Assembly: GCF_014637795.1 (NCBI RefSeq)
Contig: NZ_BMFD01000002.1
Span: forward strand, 380,996-444,995
Source: Belliella aquatica
Lineage (GTDB): Bacteria; Bacteroidota; Bacteroidia; Cytophagales; Cyclobacteriaceae
DNA length: 64,000 nt
Reading direction: 5' to 3'
In this document: in pieces, positions 36,539-44,203 of the stretch
Layout of the letters: every line of letters starts with the position of its first letter
How positions within the stretch are numbered: the first letter of the stretch is position 1
Notes under the pieces: generated by a model
Database searches by the model: none
What the model was told of the DNA's origin: nothing
The model's input: only the letters and a program-made list of their open reading frames with translations
Program-made: the position numbers and the translations under genes

Positions 36539-37750
36539 ATGAATATACACGAATATCAAGCAAAAGAAGTTTTAAAGAGTTATGGTGTTAAAATTCAGGA
36601 AGGCATCGTAGCAGATACACCTGAAGCAGCACTTGAAGCGGCCAAAAAACTCAATGCAGAGACTGGCACTTCATGGTATGTGTTGAAAGCACAAATCCAT
36701 GCCGGTGGACGTGGAAAGGGTAAAGTTCAAGAAACAGATTCCAACGGAGTGGTTCTTGCCAAGAAATTGGAAGATGTAGCTGAAAAAGCCAAAAACATTC
36801 TTGGAGGTACTTTGGTGACGATCCAAACAGGTTCTGAAGGTAAAAAAGTTAATAAGATTCTTGTAGCTGAGGATGTGTATTATCCTGGTGCTTCAGAACC
36901 AAAGGAATATTATCTCTCTATCCTTTTGGACAGAGCTAAAGGTTGCAATGTGATCATGGCTTCTACAGAAGGTGGGATGGATATTGAAGAAGTAGCAGAA
37001 AAAACTCCAGAGAAAATCATCAAAGAATGGGTAGATCCTAAAGTAGGTCTTCAAGGTTTCCAAGCTAGAAAAGTAGCTTTCAAACTAGGCCTTGAAGGAA
37101 ACGCGTTCAAAGAAATGGTGAAATTCATCACTGCACTTTATGCTGCTTATGAAGGAACTGATTCTTCTCAATTTGAAATCAATCCTGTATTGAAAACATC
37201 TGATGATAAAATTTTGGCAGTAGATGCTAAAGTTAATATAGATGACAATGCACTTTATAGACAAAAGAATCTTGCCGCAATGAGAGATATTGCTGAAGAA
37301 GATCCTTTGGAAGTAGAAGCAGCTGAATCTGGTCTAAACTATGTGAAACTTGACGGAAACGTAGGTTGCATGGTAAATGGTGCTGGACTTGCGATGGCGA
37401 CTATGGATATGATTAAGCTTTCTGGTGGTGAACCTGCTAACTTCCTTGATGTAGGTGGCGGGGCCAATGCAACTACAGTAGAAGCTGGATTTAGAATCAT
37501 CTTGAAAGATCCAAACGTAAAAGCAATCTTGATCAATGTGTTCGGTGGTATCGTAAGATGTGACAGAATCGCAAATGGTGTGGTAGAAGCTTACAAATCA
37601 ATTGGTGATATTCGTGTTCCAATTATCGTAAGACTTCAAGGAACGAATGCTGAAGAAGGTGCAAAAATCATCGATGAATCAGGATTGAAAGTTTCTTCTG
37701 CTATTACTTTGAAAGAAGCAGCAGAAAAAGTAAAAGAAGCAATTGCCTAA
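36539..37750 (+). CDS. sucC: Succinyl-CoA synthetase beta subunit (ADP-forming) SucC
   Basis: A 403-residue ATP-grasp subunit of the citric-acid-cycle enzyme that makes ATP from succinyl-CoA. It begins [17 protein letters not shown]. The ATP-grasp domain has [14 protein letters not shown] near 46-59. The C-terminal CoA-ligase domain has [20 protein letters not shown] near 313-332 and VNVFGGI-like [14 protein letters not shown] near 343-356. The ATG at 36539 is used, because an in-frame ATG 12 codons earlier falls in the promoter. sucD is not adjacent, which is common in this phylum. Confidence 0.97.
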   Translation: MNIHEYQAKEVLKSYGVKIQEGIVADTPEAALEAAKKLNAETGTSWYVLKAQIHAGGRGKGKVQETDSNGVVLAKKLEDVAEKAKNILGGTLVTIQTGSEGKKVNKILVAEDVYYPGASEPKEYYLSILLDRAKGCNVIMASTEGGMDIEEVAEKTPEKIIKEWVDPKVGLQGFQARKVAFKLGLEGNAFKEMVKFITALYAAYEGTDSSQFEINPVLKTSDDKILAVDAKVNIDDNALYRQKNLAAMRDIAEEDPLEVEAAESGLNYVKLDGNVGCMVNGAGLAMATMDMIKLSGGEPANFLDVGGGANATTVEAGFRIILKDPNVKAILINVFGGIVRCDRIANGVVEAYKSIGDIRVPIIVRLQGTNAEEGAKIIDESGLKVSSAITLKEAAEKVKEAIA

Positions 37751-37764
37751 TTTGAAATTATATA

Positions 37765-37795
37765 AAAAGGGATTGAATTGATTTCAGTCCCTTTT
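37765..37795 (+). terminator. Terminator between sucC and tRNA-Arg
   Basis: AAAAGGGATTGAA pairs with TTCAGTCCCTTTT (13 bp, one T-G pair) around a short loop and ends in TTTT, three bases before the tRNA. Confidence 0.8.
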
Positions 37796-37798
37796 CAC

Positions 37799-37872
37799 GC
37801 GCTCGTAGTTCAACTGGATAGAATATCAGATTTCGGCTCTGAGGGTTGAGGGTTCGAATCCTTCCGAGCGCA
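37799..37872 (+). tRNA. tRNA-Arg (anticodon TCG)
   Basis: A 74-base cloverleaf: acceptor arms GCGCTCG/CGAGCGC, D-loop AGTTCAACTGGATAGAA, anticodon stem TCAGA/TCTGA with loop TTTCGGC giving anticodon TCG, and T-arm GGGTTCGAATCC. CCA is not encoded. An integrase gene begins 273 bases downstream, so its 3' end is the likely attachment site of the mobile element. Confidence 0.96.
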
Positions 37873-37884
37873 CTAAAGTTGCCA

Positions 37885-37932
37885 TTAGATCTTTCAAAAT
37901 TGATTTTTTCGATTCGATTTTGAAAGATCTAA
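37885..37932. repeat. 16-bp perfect inverted repeat next to the tRNA
   Basis: TTAGATCTTTCAAAAT (37885-37900) faces ATTTTGAAAGATCTAA (37917-37932) with a 16-base loop. It lies 13 bases inside the presumed attachment site. It could end the tRNA transcript, or it could be a recombination accessory site. The arms are AT-rich and have no GC clamp. Confidence 0.6.
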
Positions 37933-38012
37933 AAAAGTAAAAATAATCTAAAAAGTGCCAAATTGAGTAATTAGAGCACTTTATTTATCAAATATTTGTT
38001 TAAAATTCTTTC

Positions 38013-38045
38013 AAAAGCCCCCTCGGATGACGAGGTGGGCTTTTT
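38013..38045 (+). terminator. Terminator before the integrase
   Basis: AAAGCCC...CTCG pairs with CGAG...GGGCTTT and is followed by TTTTTGATTTTT. It would block transcripts from the tRNA side from entering the element. Confidence 0.7.
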
Positions 38046-38089
38046 GATTTTTGGTCTAAAAACAACCAAATTTTTCAAAAATCCATCTA

Positions 38090-38163
38090 TTTAAGTTGCG
38101 TCATCCGTGGCGTCATTTTTTTTAGAAAAAAAGACGCAACGAAACATGGATAATAAACTGATA
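38090..38163 (+). repeat. Integrase upstream repeat, copy A
   Basis: The bases around the integrase start, including TCATCCGT, CATTTTTTT, CAACGAAACATGGATAAT, recur in diverged form at 41797-41870. The copy here also has GTTGCGTC facing GACGCAAC, an inverted pair in front of the ATG that could be an operator or arm-type site. Confidence 0.7.
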
Positions 38164-39462
38164 ATAAGCATGTTCCAAGAGCGAACATCTTGTGTTAAAA
38201 ACACCATTTTAGTATGTTTAAATAATAAAAAAAACGTCATGTTAGATTCAAGCTTCGGAATGTTTTTCTTTTTGAAATCCTCCAAATCAAAAAAATCTCA
38301 AAACTCATTTATCTATGTCAGAATTACAGTAGATAAATTCTCAGTAGAATTATCGACAAAGCGGAAATGGACTCCTACCAAATGGAATAGTAGGTTAGGT
38401 CGAGCTGATGGTAAAACTGAGGATGTCAAAACCCTCAATGCTTTCTTAGATTCATTTCAAATAAAAATATTGCAGGCAAAGAAACATCTCATGGATACAG
38501 AAAAAGATATTTCTGCCATGAATATAAAGAATGTATTGCTTGGCATAACAGACGATCGAAAGATGATCTTAGAAATATTTCAAGAACACAATGAAAGAAT
38601 GAAAAGTCTGGTTGGAAAAGAATTCGCTCAAGGAACATTCAAAAGATATATGACAGCTTTTAGGCATACCCGTGCCTTTATCCAATGGAAGTTTGGAAGA
38701 GAAGATATTGAAATTCGAAAATTAAATTACGAGTTTTTGGCCGATTACTCCTATTGGTTTAGAAGTGTTAAAAACTGCAGTCATAATACCACCGTTAAAT
38801 ATTTAATTTATTTCAAAAAAATAGTTTTACTCTGTGTCAAAAAAGGTTGGATACTTCGTGATCCTTTTATAGGATTTAATTTAGCCAGTAAAGAAGTGGT
38901 AAGAGATATCCTCACCAAAGAGGAACTCGATAGAATAAAATCGAAAGAGTTTTCAATATTCAGGTTAGATAACGTTAGAGATATATTTCTCTTCTCCTGT
39001 TTTACAGGACTAGCCTATATAGATGTGAAAAACCTGAAAAGAAATCAGGTCATAAATGGTATTGATGGTGAAAAATGGATATTTACCCAAAGACAAAAAA
39101 CCCAATCTCCAACTCGCTTGCCATTGTTACCAAAAGCATTGGAGATCGTAGATAAATACAAAGATCATCCCGAATGTTCCGCTAATGGAAATGTTCTTCC
39201 TGTATTGAGCAATCAAAAAATGAATGCATACTTAAAAGAAATTGCTGATATCTGCGGAATAGAAAAGCCTTTGACTTTTCATATAGCAAGGCATACTTTT
39301 GCTACAACTGTAACCCTAAGCAATGGTGTACCTTTAGAGACTGTTTCAAAAATGCTAGGGCACAAATCTCTTAAACAAACCCAACATTATGCGAAAATTA
39401 TAGATTTGAAAATCAGCCAAGATATGCAGGCCTTAAAGAAGGTTTTGGAAGATTCTCAATAA
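38146..39462 (+). CDS. Tyrosine recombinase (IntDOT-type element integrase)
   Basis: A 438-residue integrase with an N-terminal arm-binding domain, a SAM-like core-binding domain (about 150-260, including EFAQGTFKRYMTAFRHTRAFI) and a catalytic domain. The catalytic HxxR is H379-IA-R382, a second histidine lies in LGHKS, and the nucleophile Y415 lies in TQHYAKI. The first arginine of the usual set is absent (TGLAYIDVKNL), which is normal for the CTnDOT-like group. The ATG at 38146 is preferred over a GTG at 38107, because the duplicated copy at 41.8 kb keeps the ATG context but not the upstream frame. It drives integration at the adjacent tRNA-Arg. Confidence 0.93.
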   Translation: MDNKLIISMFQERTSCVKNTILVCLNNKKNVMLDSSFGMFFFLKSSKSKKSQNSFIYVRITVDKFSVELSTKRKWTPTKWNSRLGRADGKTEDVKTLNAFLDSFQIKILQAKKHLMDTEKDISAMNIKNVLLGITDDRKMILEIFQEHNERMKSLVGKEFAQGTFKRYMTAFRHTRAFIQWKFGREDIEIRKLNYEFLADYSYWFRSVKNCSHNTTVKYLIYFKKIVLLCVKKGWILRDPFIGFNLASKEVVRDILTKEELDRIKSKEFSIFRLDNVRDIFLFSCFTGLAYIDVKNLKRNQVINGIDGEKWIFTQRQKTQSPTRLPLLPKALEIVDKYKDHPECSANGNVLPVLSNQKMNAYLKEIADICGIEKPLTFHIARHTFATTVTLSNGVPLETVSKMLGHKSLKQTQHYAKIIDLKISQDMQALKKVLEDSQ

Positions 39463-39845
39463 TAAGGATAGGGAAAAGTGTTGAAATTAATATTAAGCTT
39501 TTTCATCACCTTGACCCTCATGATCCCCTTTGAGAGGATACTATTCTTGATAAAATCAGATAAAGCAACCTTAAAATCACTTAGATAGATTTCTTTCAAA
39601 AGGAACTGATAACCTTTAAATTGACATGTCTCTCCGATAAATCCCTGAAAGGTCTGATTAGCCGCATCGTTTAAAGTTTAAGTGCAGGTGATTTCTTTAC
39701 CGTCAACTTTCCATTCGAGTTTAATCGCATATTCTTTCAGAGGTAATTGGCAAAATCTCACTCCTTGCGCTAAAGCTTTGGCCCTCGCACAGAAGAAATC
39801 TGACACTGAATGACAGGTGGAGCAGAATAAATTCTCCTCGGCCAT
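39456..39845 (-). pseudogene. Broken cysteine-rich protein gene, function unknown
   Basis: On the - strand an ATG at 39845 opens a frame of about 129 codons with a single in-frame TAA at codon 56 (39680-39678). Reading continues sensibly on both sides. Before the stop are MAEENLFCSTCHSVSDFFC and, near 39, EYAIKLEWKVDGKEITC; after it NQTFQGFIGETCQFKGYQFLLKEIYL. The CxxC and later cysteines hint at a metal site. Its stop overlaps the integrase end by seven bases. It may be a recent nonsense mutation, a short functional product, or a sequencing error. I do not recognise the family. Confidence 0.5.
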
Positions 39846-40032
39846 CCTTTCCTGCATATGCCGTCTACCTAGAAACCCATCAGCAAAAAATATCAGGCAT
39901 ATATGGCTGACTTATTCCTAATTTTGAACAAAATAGAGCAAAGAAATTATCAAAAAATCAAAGGTTAAAATTTTATAATTCCTAAAATACTGACAAAACT
40001 TTAATTCTGACTAGGATTCAAATACTAAAACT

Positions 40033-40971
40033 TTAGCCTATCGTTTCAAGCCTATCGGATAAAATTTCTGTATACTGTTCCTTAAAATCTTTGCTCAGAA
40101 AACTTTTTTGGATCATTTCCATCCATTGAGGTTTAGCATCAATCATTTTGTTAAATATAAAATCCTGTTGTTTTTTATCAAGGCCGGCAGATGTGAAAGC
40201 TTGAATAAAATCATTTTTCCTGATTCTATTCTTTTTACCATTTAAACTAAGAGCCATTTGCTCCTGGTCATCAGGATTGACAAGCGTGGTATTGAGCATG
40301 TCATATCCTTGACTTAAAACAGGACCTATATTGGGTTGATAAATCAAAGAGAAATTTTTGAGATGCATATCTGCATTGCTAGTAAGAAAGCAAAAAAGAA
40401 CTTGCTCGTAAAAGTTAACAAGATCCAATCCAGGGGTTTTAGAGTACTTTTTGATTGCTTTGGCAATCTGTTCATACGAGCCTCTATATTTGTCCTCCGT
40501 CAATCTTTCAGTCAATTGACACATGTCTTCCATATGGATTTTGCCCGTTTTGGTACGGTCTATCCTTTTGGTGATATAAGCGAGGTTTCCTGAATTCATC
40601 CTGATCAAAGAATGAGGGACAACTTTGATTTTAGCAATTGCAGCAAGATGCATGGTTAGATCCTCCACTTCTGGAAGTTGTGGGTAGCTAGCTGAAGAAG
40701 GTTTTAGGATATACCCACCCCATAATCCCACTATTGTAAATCTTTTGGGACCATTTTTTTGTGAAGTAATATGAAGTGAAAGTTTAGGCTGCACTCCTGT
40801 CAATCCTGTTTGCTTTTCAATTACGGATTTAGCCAAGGACTCAAGTTCTTGCTCTGAATAAGGCAGATGGGGCACATTTGAAGAGGCAAATATTTTCCTG
40901 CTACATTTAGGATGGAAGTCTGTTTCAAAATCATCTAACAGCCCGTAACAATAAAGACATCTTTTTTCCAT
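40033..40971 (-). CDS. hipT: HipT-like serine/threonine kinase toxin
   Basis: A 312-residue HipA-fold kinase lacking the N-subdomain 1, which is encoded by the separate gene upstream. The Gly-rich loop is LTGVQPKLSL (57-66), the catalytic loop TSNADMHLKN with D201 and N206, and the metal aspartate D224 in QGYDML. The N-terminus adds a small zinc-finger-like motif (C5-x2-C8 and H20-x2-C23). HipA/HipT toxins phosphorylate aminoacyl-tRNA synthetases and stop growth. It starts five bases after hipS. The arrangement hipB-hipS-hipT matches tripartite HipBST modules. Confidence 0.88.
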   Translation of the reverse strand: MEKRCLYCYGLLDDFETDFHPKCSRKIFASSNVPHLPYSEQELESLAKSVIEKQTGLTGVQPKLSLHITSQKNGPKRFTIVGLWGGYILKPSSASYPQLPEVEDLTMHLAAIAKIKVVPHSLIRMNSGNLAYITKRIDRTKTGKIHMEDMCQLTERLTEDKYRGSYEQIAKAIKKYSKTPGLDLVNFYEQVLFCFLTSNADMHLKNFSLIYQPNIGPVLSQGYDMLNTTLVNPDDQEQMALSLNGKKNRIRKNDFIQAFTSAGLDKKQQDFIFNKMIDAKPQWMEMIQKSFLSKDFKEQYTEILSDRLETIG

Positions 40972-40976
40972 ATCTG

Positions 40977-41303
40977 TCAGTCGATATCAGGTTCTATACT
41001 GACAGCTCCTATTGTGTCTTTACAACACAATAGGAGTAGTCCCATTCTATCTCTGGGATCCAGCTTCCAGTTTTTAACTGCAATATCCAACATCCATCCC
41101 TCGGGTATCAATCCATCAAAAAATGGTAACATTGTTAGAGAATGATGAGGTGCTTTTTGCAATGGTATCGTCAGGCTGATTGGTTCCACGCCTTCTCTAT
41201 TGAGATATTCCTCTGAATAATTGAAATGATAGCCAGTTTCATCTTGTATAAATTTTCCCGCAAGGATACCATGCATATATACTTTTGCTGTTTTATTGCT
41301 CAT
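40977..41303 (-). CDS. hipS: HipS-like antitoxin (HipA N-subdomain 1 as separate protein)
   Basis: A 108-residue protein equivalent to the first subdomain of HipA, with KVYMHGILAGKF near 6-17 and LTMLPFFDGLIPEGWMLDIA near 56-75, typical of that region. In the characterised HipBST system HipS is the neutralising antitoxin of the HipT kinase, whereas HipB mainly regulates. It overlaps hipB by 11 bases and precedes hipT by five, so all three are cotranscribed. Confidence 0.85.
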   Translation of the reverse strand: MSNKTAKVYMHGILAGKFIQDETGYHFNYSEEYLNREGVEPISLTIPLQKAPHHSLTMLPFFDGLIPEGWMLDIAVKNWKLDPRDRMGLLLLCCKDTIGAVSIEPDID

Positions 41304-41505
41304 CTTCTATATTTATATTCTCTATTGGTCCAAGTTGATGCCCAAACATGGATAAGACCTGATTAACCTTATCCATCCTCAATGTTTTCTTTCCCTGTTC
41401 CAGATCCCTAAGGAATCTCAAGCCAACTCCGGCTTTTTGAGCCAGCTCTGGCTGTGTCAGCTTAACTGCGTTTCTTTTTGCTTTTACAAATTTCGCTAAA
41501 TCCAT
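41293..41505 (-). CDS. hipB: HipB-like helix-turn-helix regulator
   Basis: A 70-residue XRE-type DNA-binding protein with the helix-turn-helix LTQPELAQKAGVGLRFLRDLEQGKKT at about residues 17-42. It is the first gene of the hipBST operon and almost certainly binds the four TATACC/GGGTATA palindromes that begin three bases upstream of its ATG. Length is typical for HipB. Confidence 0.9.
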   Translation of the reverse strand: MDLAKFVKAKRNAVKLTQPELAQKAGVGLRFLRDLEQGKKTLRMDKVNQVLSMFGHQLGPIENINIEDEQ

Positions 41506-41508
41506 GTA

Positions 41509-41647
41509 TATACCCTTTCAGGGATAAATATAAGAAAAACAAATAAAGTATACCATAAAGGGTATAAAATAAATTTTACAATAAATAATTATATCACTTA
41601 GGGTATAAAAAATGAATTAGATATAAAATTATACCTGAAAGGGTATA
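41509..41647. promoter_or_regulatory. Array of four phased HipB operators
   Basis: Four 18-base sites of the form TATACC-N5/6-GGGTATA lie at 41509-41526 (TATACCCTTTCAGGGATA), 41549-41566 (TATACCATAAAGGGTATA), 41590-41607 (left arm degraded) and 41630-41647 (TATACCTGAAAGGGTATA). Start-to-start distances are 40, 41 and 40 bases, close to four helical turns, so bound dimers would sit on one DNA face. The first abuts the hipB start codon. Confidence 0.85.
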
Positions 41648-41796
41648 GATTTAAAATATAAAACAAAAAGAATCTTGGAGAATTGGATTTTCATTTATAA
41701 TCTAATATTTTTCAACTTGACTAACTAACAATTTATCTACTTCACATTTAAAAAATTATACTTCCCAAATAAAGGAGGCCTCCTCCTCCCCTGTTA

Positions 41797-41870
41797 TTTA
41801 GGTTGTGTCATCCGTTGCATCATTTTTTTACAAAAAAAGCAACAACGAAACATGGATAATCAATTAATAT
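41797..41870 (+). repeat. Integrase upstream repeat, copy B
   Basis: A diverged copy of 38090-38163 carrying TCATCCGT, CATCATTTTTTTA and CAACGAAACATGGATAAT. The ATG of the decayed integrase lies at 41852. Confidence 0.75.
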
Positions 41871-42031
41871 TTTTTGAATTATAAAAGCACTGATCTTTTC
41901 CCTGTATTTAGTAATCAATAAATGAATATATATTCAGAAGGAATTATTGAAATCAGCTGTCTAGAATAGTCTTTTATATTTCAATTCACGAAGTATGCTT
42001 TTGCTAAATCAATAACCTTTTAGATTAGAAA
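41852..42031 (+). pseudogene. Integrase relic with large internal deletion
   Basis: The first codons (MDNQLIFFEL, then a stop) parallel the intact integrase start (MDNKLIISMF). After a few dozen bases the sequence jumps to a region matching the catalytic domain: CCTGTATTTAGTAATCAAT and AATGAATATATAT resemble 39199-39232, and AAGTATGCTTTTGCTA resembles the HxxR segment at 39287-39305. About 1.3 kb of coding sequence is thus reduced to 0.18 kb. It is the fingerprint of an older element of the same family. Confidence 0.75.
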
Positions 42032-42200
42032 ATTTTACTTTAGAAAGGGAAGTAGTATAAAAATTAGTGAACAAGTTGAATTTGATGGTAGGTCGAATAC
42101 TAAGTATAAAAACTGGAAAGAGTTGGGATGACTATTATTTGATAAATCGGCCATATGTGTTGGTAAAAACATACGTTAAGCTAATTAAAAACATATAGCG

Positions 42201-42550
42201 ATGGGAAAAACCAACAACAAGATAATGCAAATGTCCGACACTACCATTGATAGATACATCGGTCACTTTATTAAACATACAAGAAGTGAATAAAATTAAA
42301 CATAAGAACAACTAGCGGAGCTATCAAGTTTAAATCGCTGGACTTGAGGACAGATAGAAAGTGGCGAATCGGTAACACTCTAAAGTCTCATATAAATACT
42401 AAGAGCGTTAGGTTGTCTTTTCATACTAGAAGCGATTAGAAGTAAGAAATTAGTCCTCTAGAATGCGCTAAACTGAAAAAACAACAGGCTAAAAAGCGGA
42501 TAAGAAATAAGACCAAAGACAAAAATGATACAGAAGATTTAGGATGGTAG
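42201..42550 (+). pseudogene. hipB relic
   Basis: The start MGKTNNKIMQMSDTTIDRYI is read cleanly, as in Bacteroidota HipB proteins with an N-terminal extension, then GHFIKHTRSE is cut by a stop. Further on, fragments corresponding to the helix-turn-helix and tail survive in shifting frames with several stops, up to a final TEDLGW before TAG at 42548. That stop overlaps the ATG of the following hipA relic, as in intact hipBA pairs. Confidence 0.65.
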
Positions 42551-43163
42551 ATATAGCAGAGATTAAAATATGGGGTGAGCTTGCTGGAGCTATACGCTGG
42601 GATAATGAACAACAATTAGGCTATTTTGAATATGACTCCAAGCTTCTTTAAAAAGGTTGAGACCTATCTCTTATTAAAAAGCCTATTGAAAATGAATCTC
42701 TTGTTTACAGTTTTCCTGAATTAAGACAAGGGTAAGGACAAACAGAAGATGCTTTTAAAAGTTTAACTGACTTAAATTCTGATGCACTACCAGACAAAAA
42801 ATGTTTCGTAGGATGGTATTTAATGTATTGGCAACAAACTATGACGATCATACCAAAAACTTTTCATTTATCTTAAAAAAAGGGGGAGCTTGGCGATTAG
42901 CTCCTGCTTATGATTTGTGTTTTTCATTTGATGCAACCAACCATTGGGTTAGCAAACAAACCTTAAGCGTAAATGGTAAAAGACTGGACATCACCAAATC
43001 GGATTTAATGACGATTGCGAAAGAAAATAACATTAAAAAAGGAGAAAAAATAGTTGATGAAATCAATCCAGTGATCAAATCATGGAGAGAATATGCAAAA
43101 AAAGCTGGCGTAAGGGCTGATTTACAGGAAAGAATACATCAAAACCTGAATATTCTGTTATAA
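42544..43163 (+). pseudogene. hipA relic (kinase toxin) with stops and central deletion
   Basis: The N-terminal part reads MVDIAEIKIWGELAGAIRW and EQQLGYFEYDSKLL, then stops replace codons at three sites (around 42650, 42659 and 42732). After DALPDK about 180 codons are missing and the frame changes. The C-terminal part from 42801 is intact for 120 codons: FRRMVFNVLATNYDDHTKNFSF holds the catalytic-loop aspartate and asparagine, followed by APAYDLCFSF. The G-loop and most of the kinase N-lobe are gone, so no toxin can be made. Unlike the hipBST module at 40-41.5 kb, this was a two-gene hipBA system. Confidence 0.85.
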
Positions 43164-43216
43164 ATTGAATTAGCAGAAAACATTAATCCGTTGAGGGAGA
43201 TTCATGCTTAAAAAAT

Positions 43217-43296
43217 TACTCATAAATGCCAGTAAATTTACTTACTGGCATTTATGAGTATTATTAATAAATGCCATTTTATTTGTATTATTGGCA
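43217..43296. promoter_or_regulatory. Palindromic operator region of the DUF6577-AbiEii pair
   Basis: A perfect 19-bp inverted repeat (43217-43235 facing 43242-43260, with ATAAATGCCAGTAA and TTACTGGCATTTAT) is followed by a second, looser TGCCA-N15-TGGCA pair (43272-43296). Both lie upstream of the antitoxin ATG at 43352. Paired palindromes in front of AbiE-type antitoxins commonly mediate autorepression. Confidence 0.65.
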
Positions 43297-43351
43297 ACAA
43301 TAAGCAGTTTTGTAGTTTATCAAAAAAGTTAAACACTTGTAAAGTCTAGCT

Positions 43352-44122
43352 ATGTCCAAAATCATTGATCATCAACTATCGAAGCATTTTAGAGGTAAAG
43401 ATCATTTTGATCGAGACACTCTTAGTTCCTTTTTGACTGGTTTAGATCCTGAAATTACCGAAAGTGCTTTAACCTGGAGAATTCATGACTTGGTTAAGCG
43501 TAAAGTGATTGACCAAGTGAAATTGGGGGTTTATATCATTTCTAATAAAGAAACTTACCAACCTTTTATCTCAGATAAACTAGCTAGATTATCTAAAATT
43601 GTAGTCAAAGAATTTGATAAATTGGAATATTGCCTTTGGAGTACCGAGTGGCTCAATGATTTTACCCAACACCAATTGGGAACCTTCTTTTATATCCTGG
43701 AGGTTGAAAAGGATTTTGTAGAGGAGGTATTCAATGCGTATTCAGAAAATAGGCAATACAGAGTTTATTTGGATCCCAAAGAAGATATAATAGAACGCTA
43801 CATGGAAAGTGGAATTTCAATTGTAATTAAACCTCTAATCAGCCGTTCTCCAAAACAAAAAGTTGCTGGAAAAGAGAAGTCCAAGGATAAAATCTATGTA
43901 CCCACCTTGGAGAAAATATTGATCGACGTGTATAGCGATGAAGTAACCTTCTACGCCATTCAAGGAAGCGAAATGAATACACTTTTTGAAAATGCATTAA
44001 AACGCTATCAAATCAATTTCACCAAACTCATTAGCTACGCTAGAAGAAGAAATAAAGATGAACAAATTAAAAATTACTTGAACAACAACTTTGACGACTA
44101 TGTCAAAGACATTTTAACCTGA
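43352..44122 (+). CDS. DUF6577/AbiEi-like antitoxin
   Basis: A 256-residue protein. The N-terminal part (about 1-70) looks like a winged helix, with LSSFLTGLDPEITESALTWRIHDLVKRKVIDQVKLGVYIIS, a pattern seen in antitoxins paired with AbiEii nucleotidyltransferases. The rest resembles an AbiEi-type C-terminal domain with YVPTLEKILIDVYSDEVTFYAIQGSE near 183-208. It precedes the nucleotidyltransferase gene and has a strong palindrome upstream. I place it in DUF6577 from memory. Confidence 0.72.
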   Translation: MSKIIDHQLSKHFRGKDHFDRDTLSSFLTGLDPEITESALTWRIHDLVKRKVIDQVKLGVYIISNKETYQPFISDKLARLSKIVVKEFDKLEYCLWSTEWLNDFTQHQLGTFFYILEVEKDFVEEVFNAYSENRQYRVYLDPKEDIIERYMESGISIVIKPLISRSPKQKVAGKEKSKDKIYVPTLEKILIDVYSDEVTFYAIQGSEMNTLFENALKRYQINFTKLISYARRRNKDEQIKNYLNNNFDDYVKDILT

Positions 44123-44203
44123 TAAAATCACATTAGTTTTACTAAGGCATGGATCAACGGTTTCAAACAGCAAAAGCGTTTAAATCGTATTAATCCTCCT
44201 ATA

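Noticed and set aside
39000-39040. Missing first catalytic arginine in the integrase
   Set aside because: IntDOT-like integrases normally lack it, and the remaining catalytic residues are intact.
41509-41647. A CRISPR-like array
   Set aside because: The four 18-base units are palindromic, imperfect and separated by about 22 bases, next to a HipB gene. They are operators, and no cas gene is present anywhere in the window.
41648-41800. A second tRNA-Arg attachment core between the two element layers
   Set aside because: I looked for the TTCGAATCC...GAGCGCA end and found no copy here.
42490-42505. GCGGATAAG as another copy of the shared intergenic word
   Set aside because: It lies within the hipB relic coding sequence and matches only the core, so it is probably chance.
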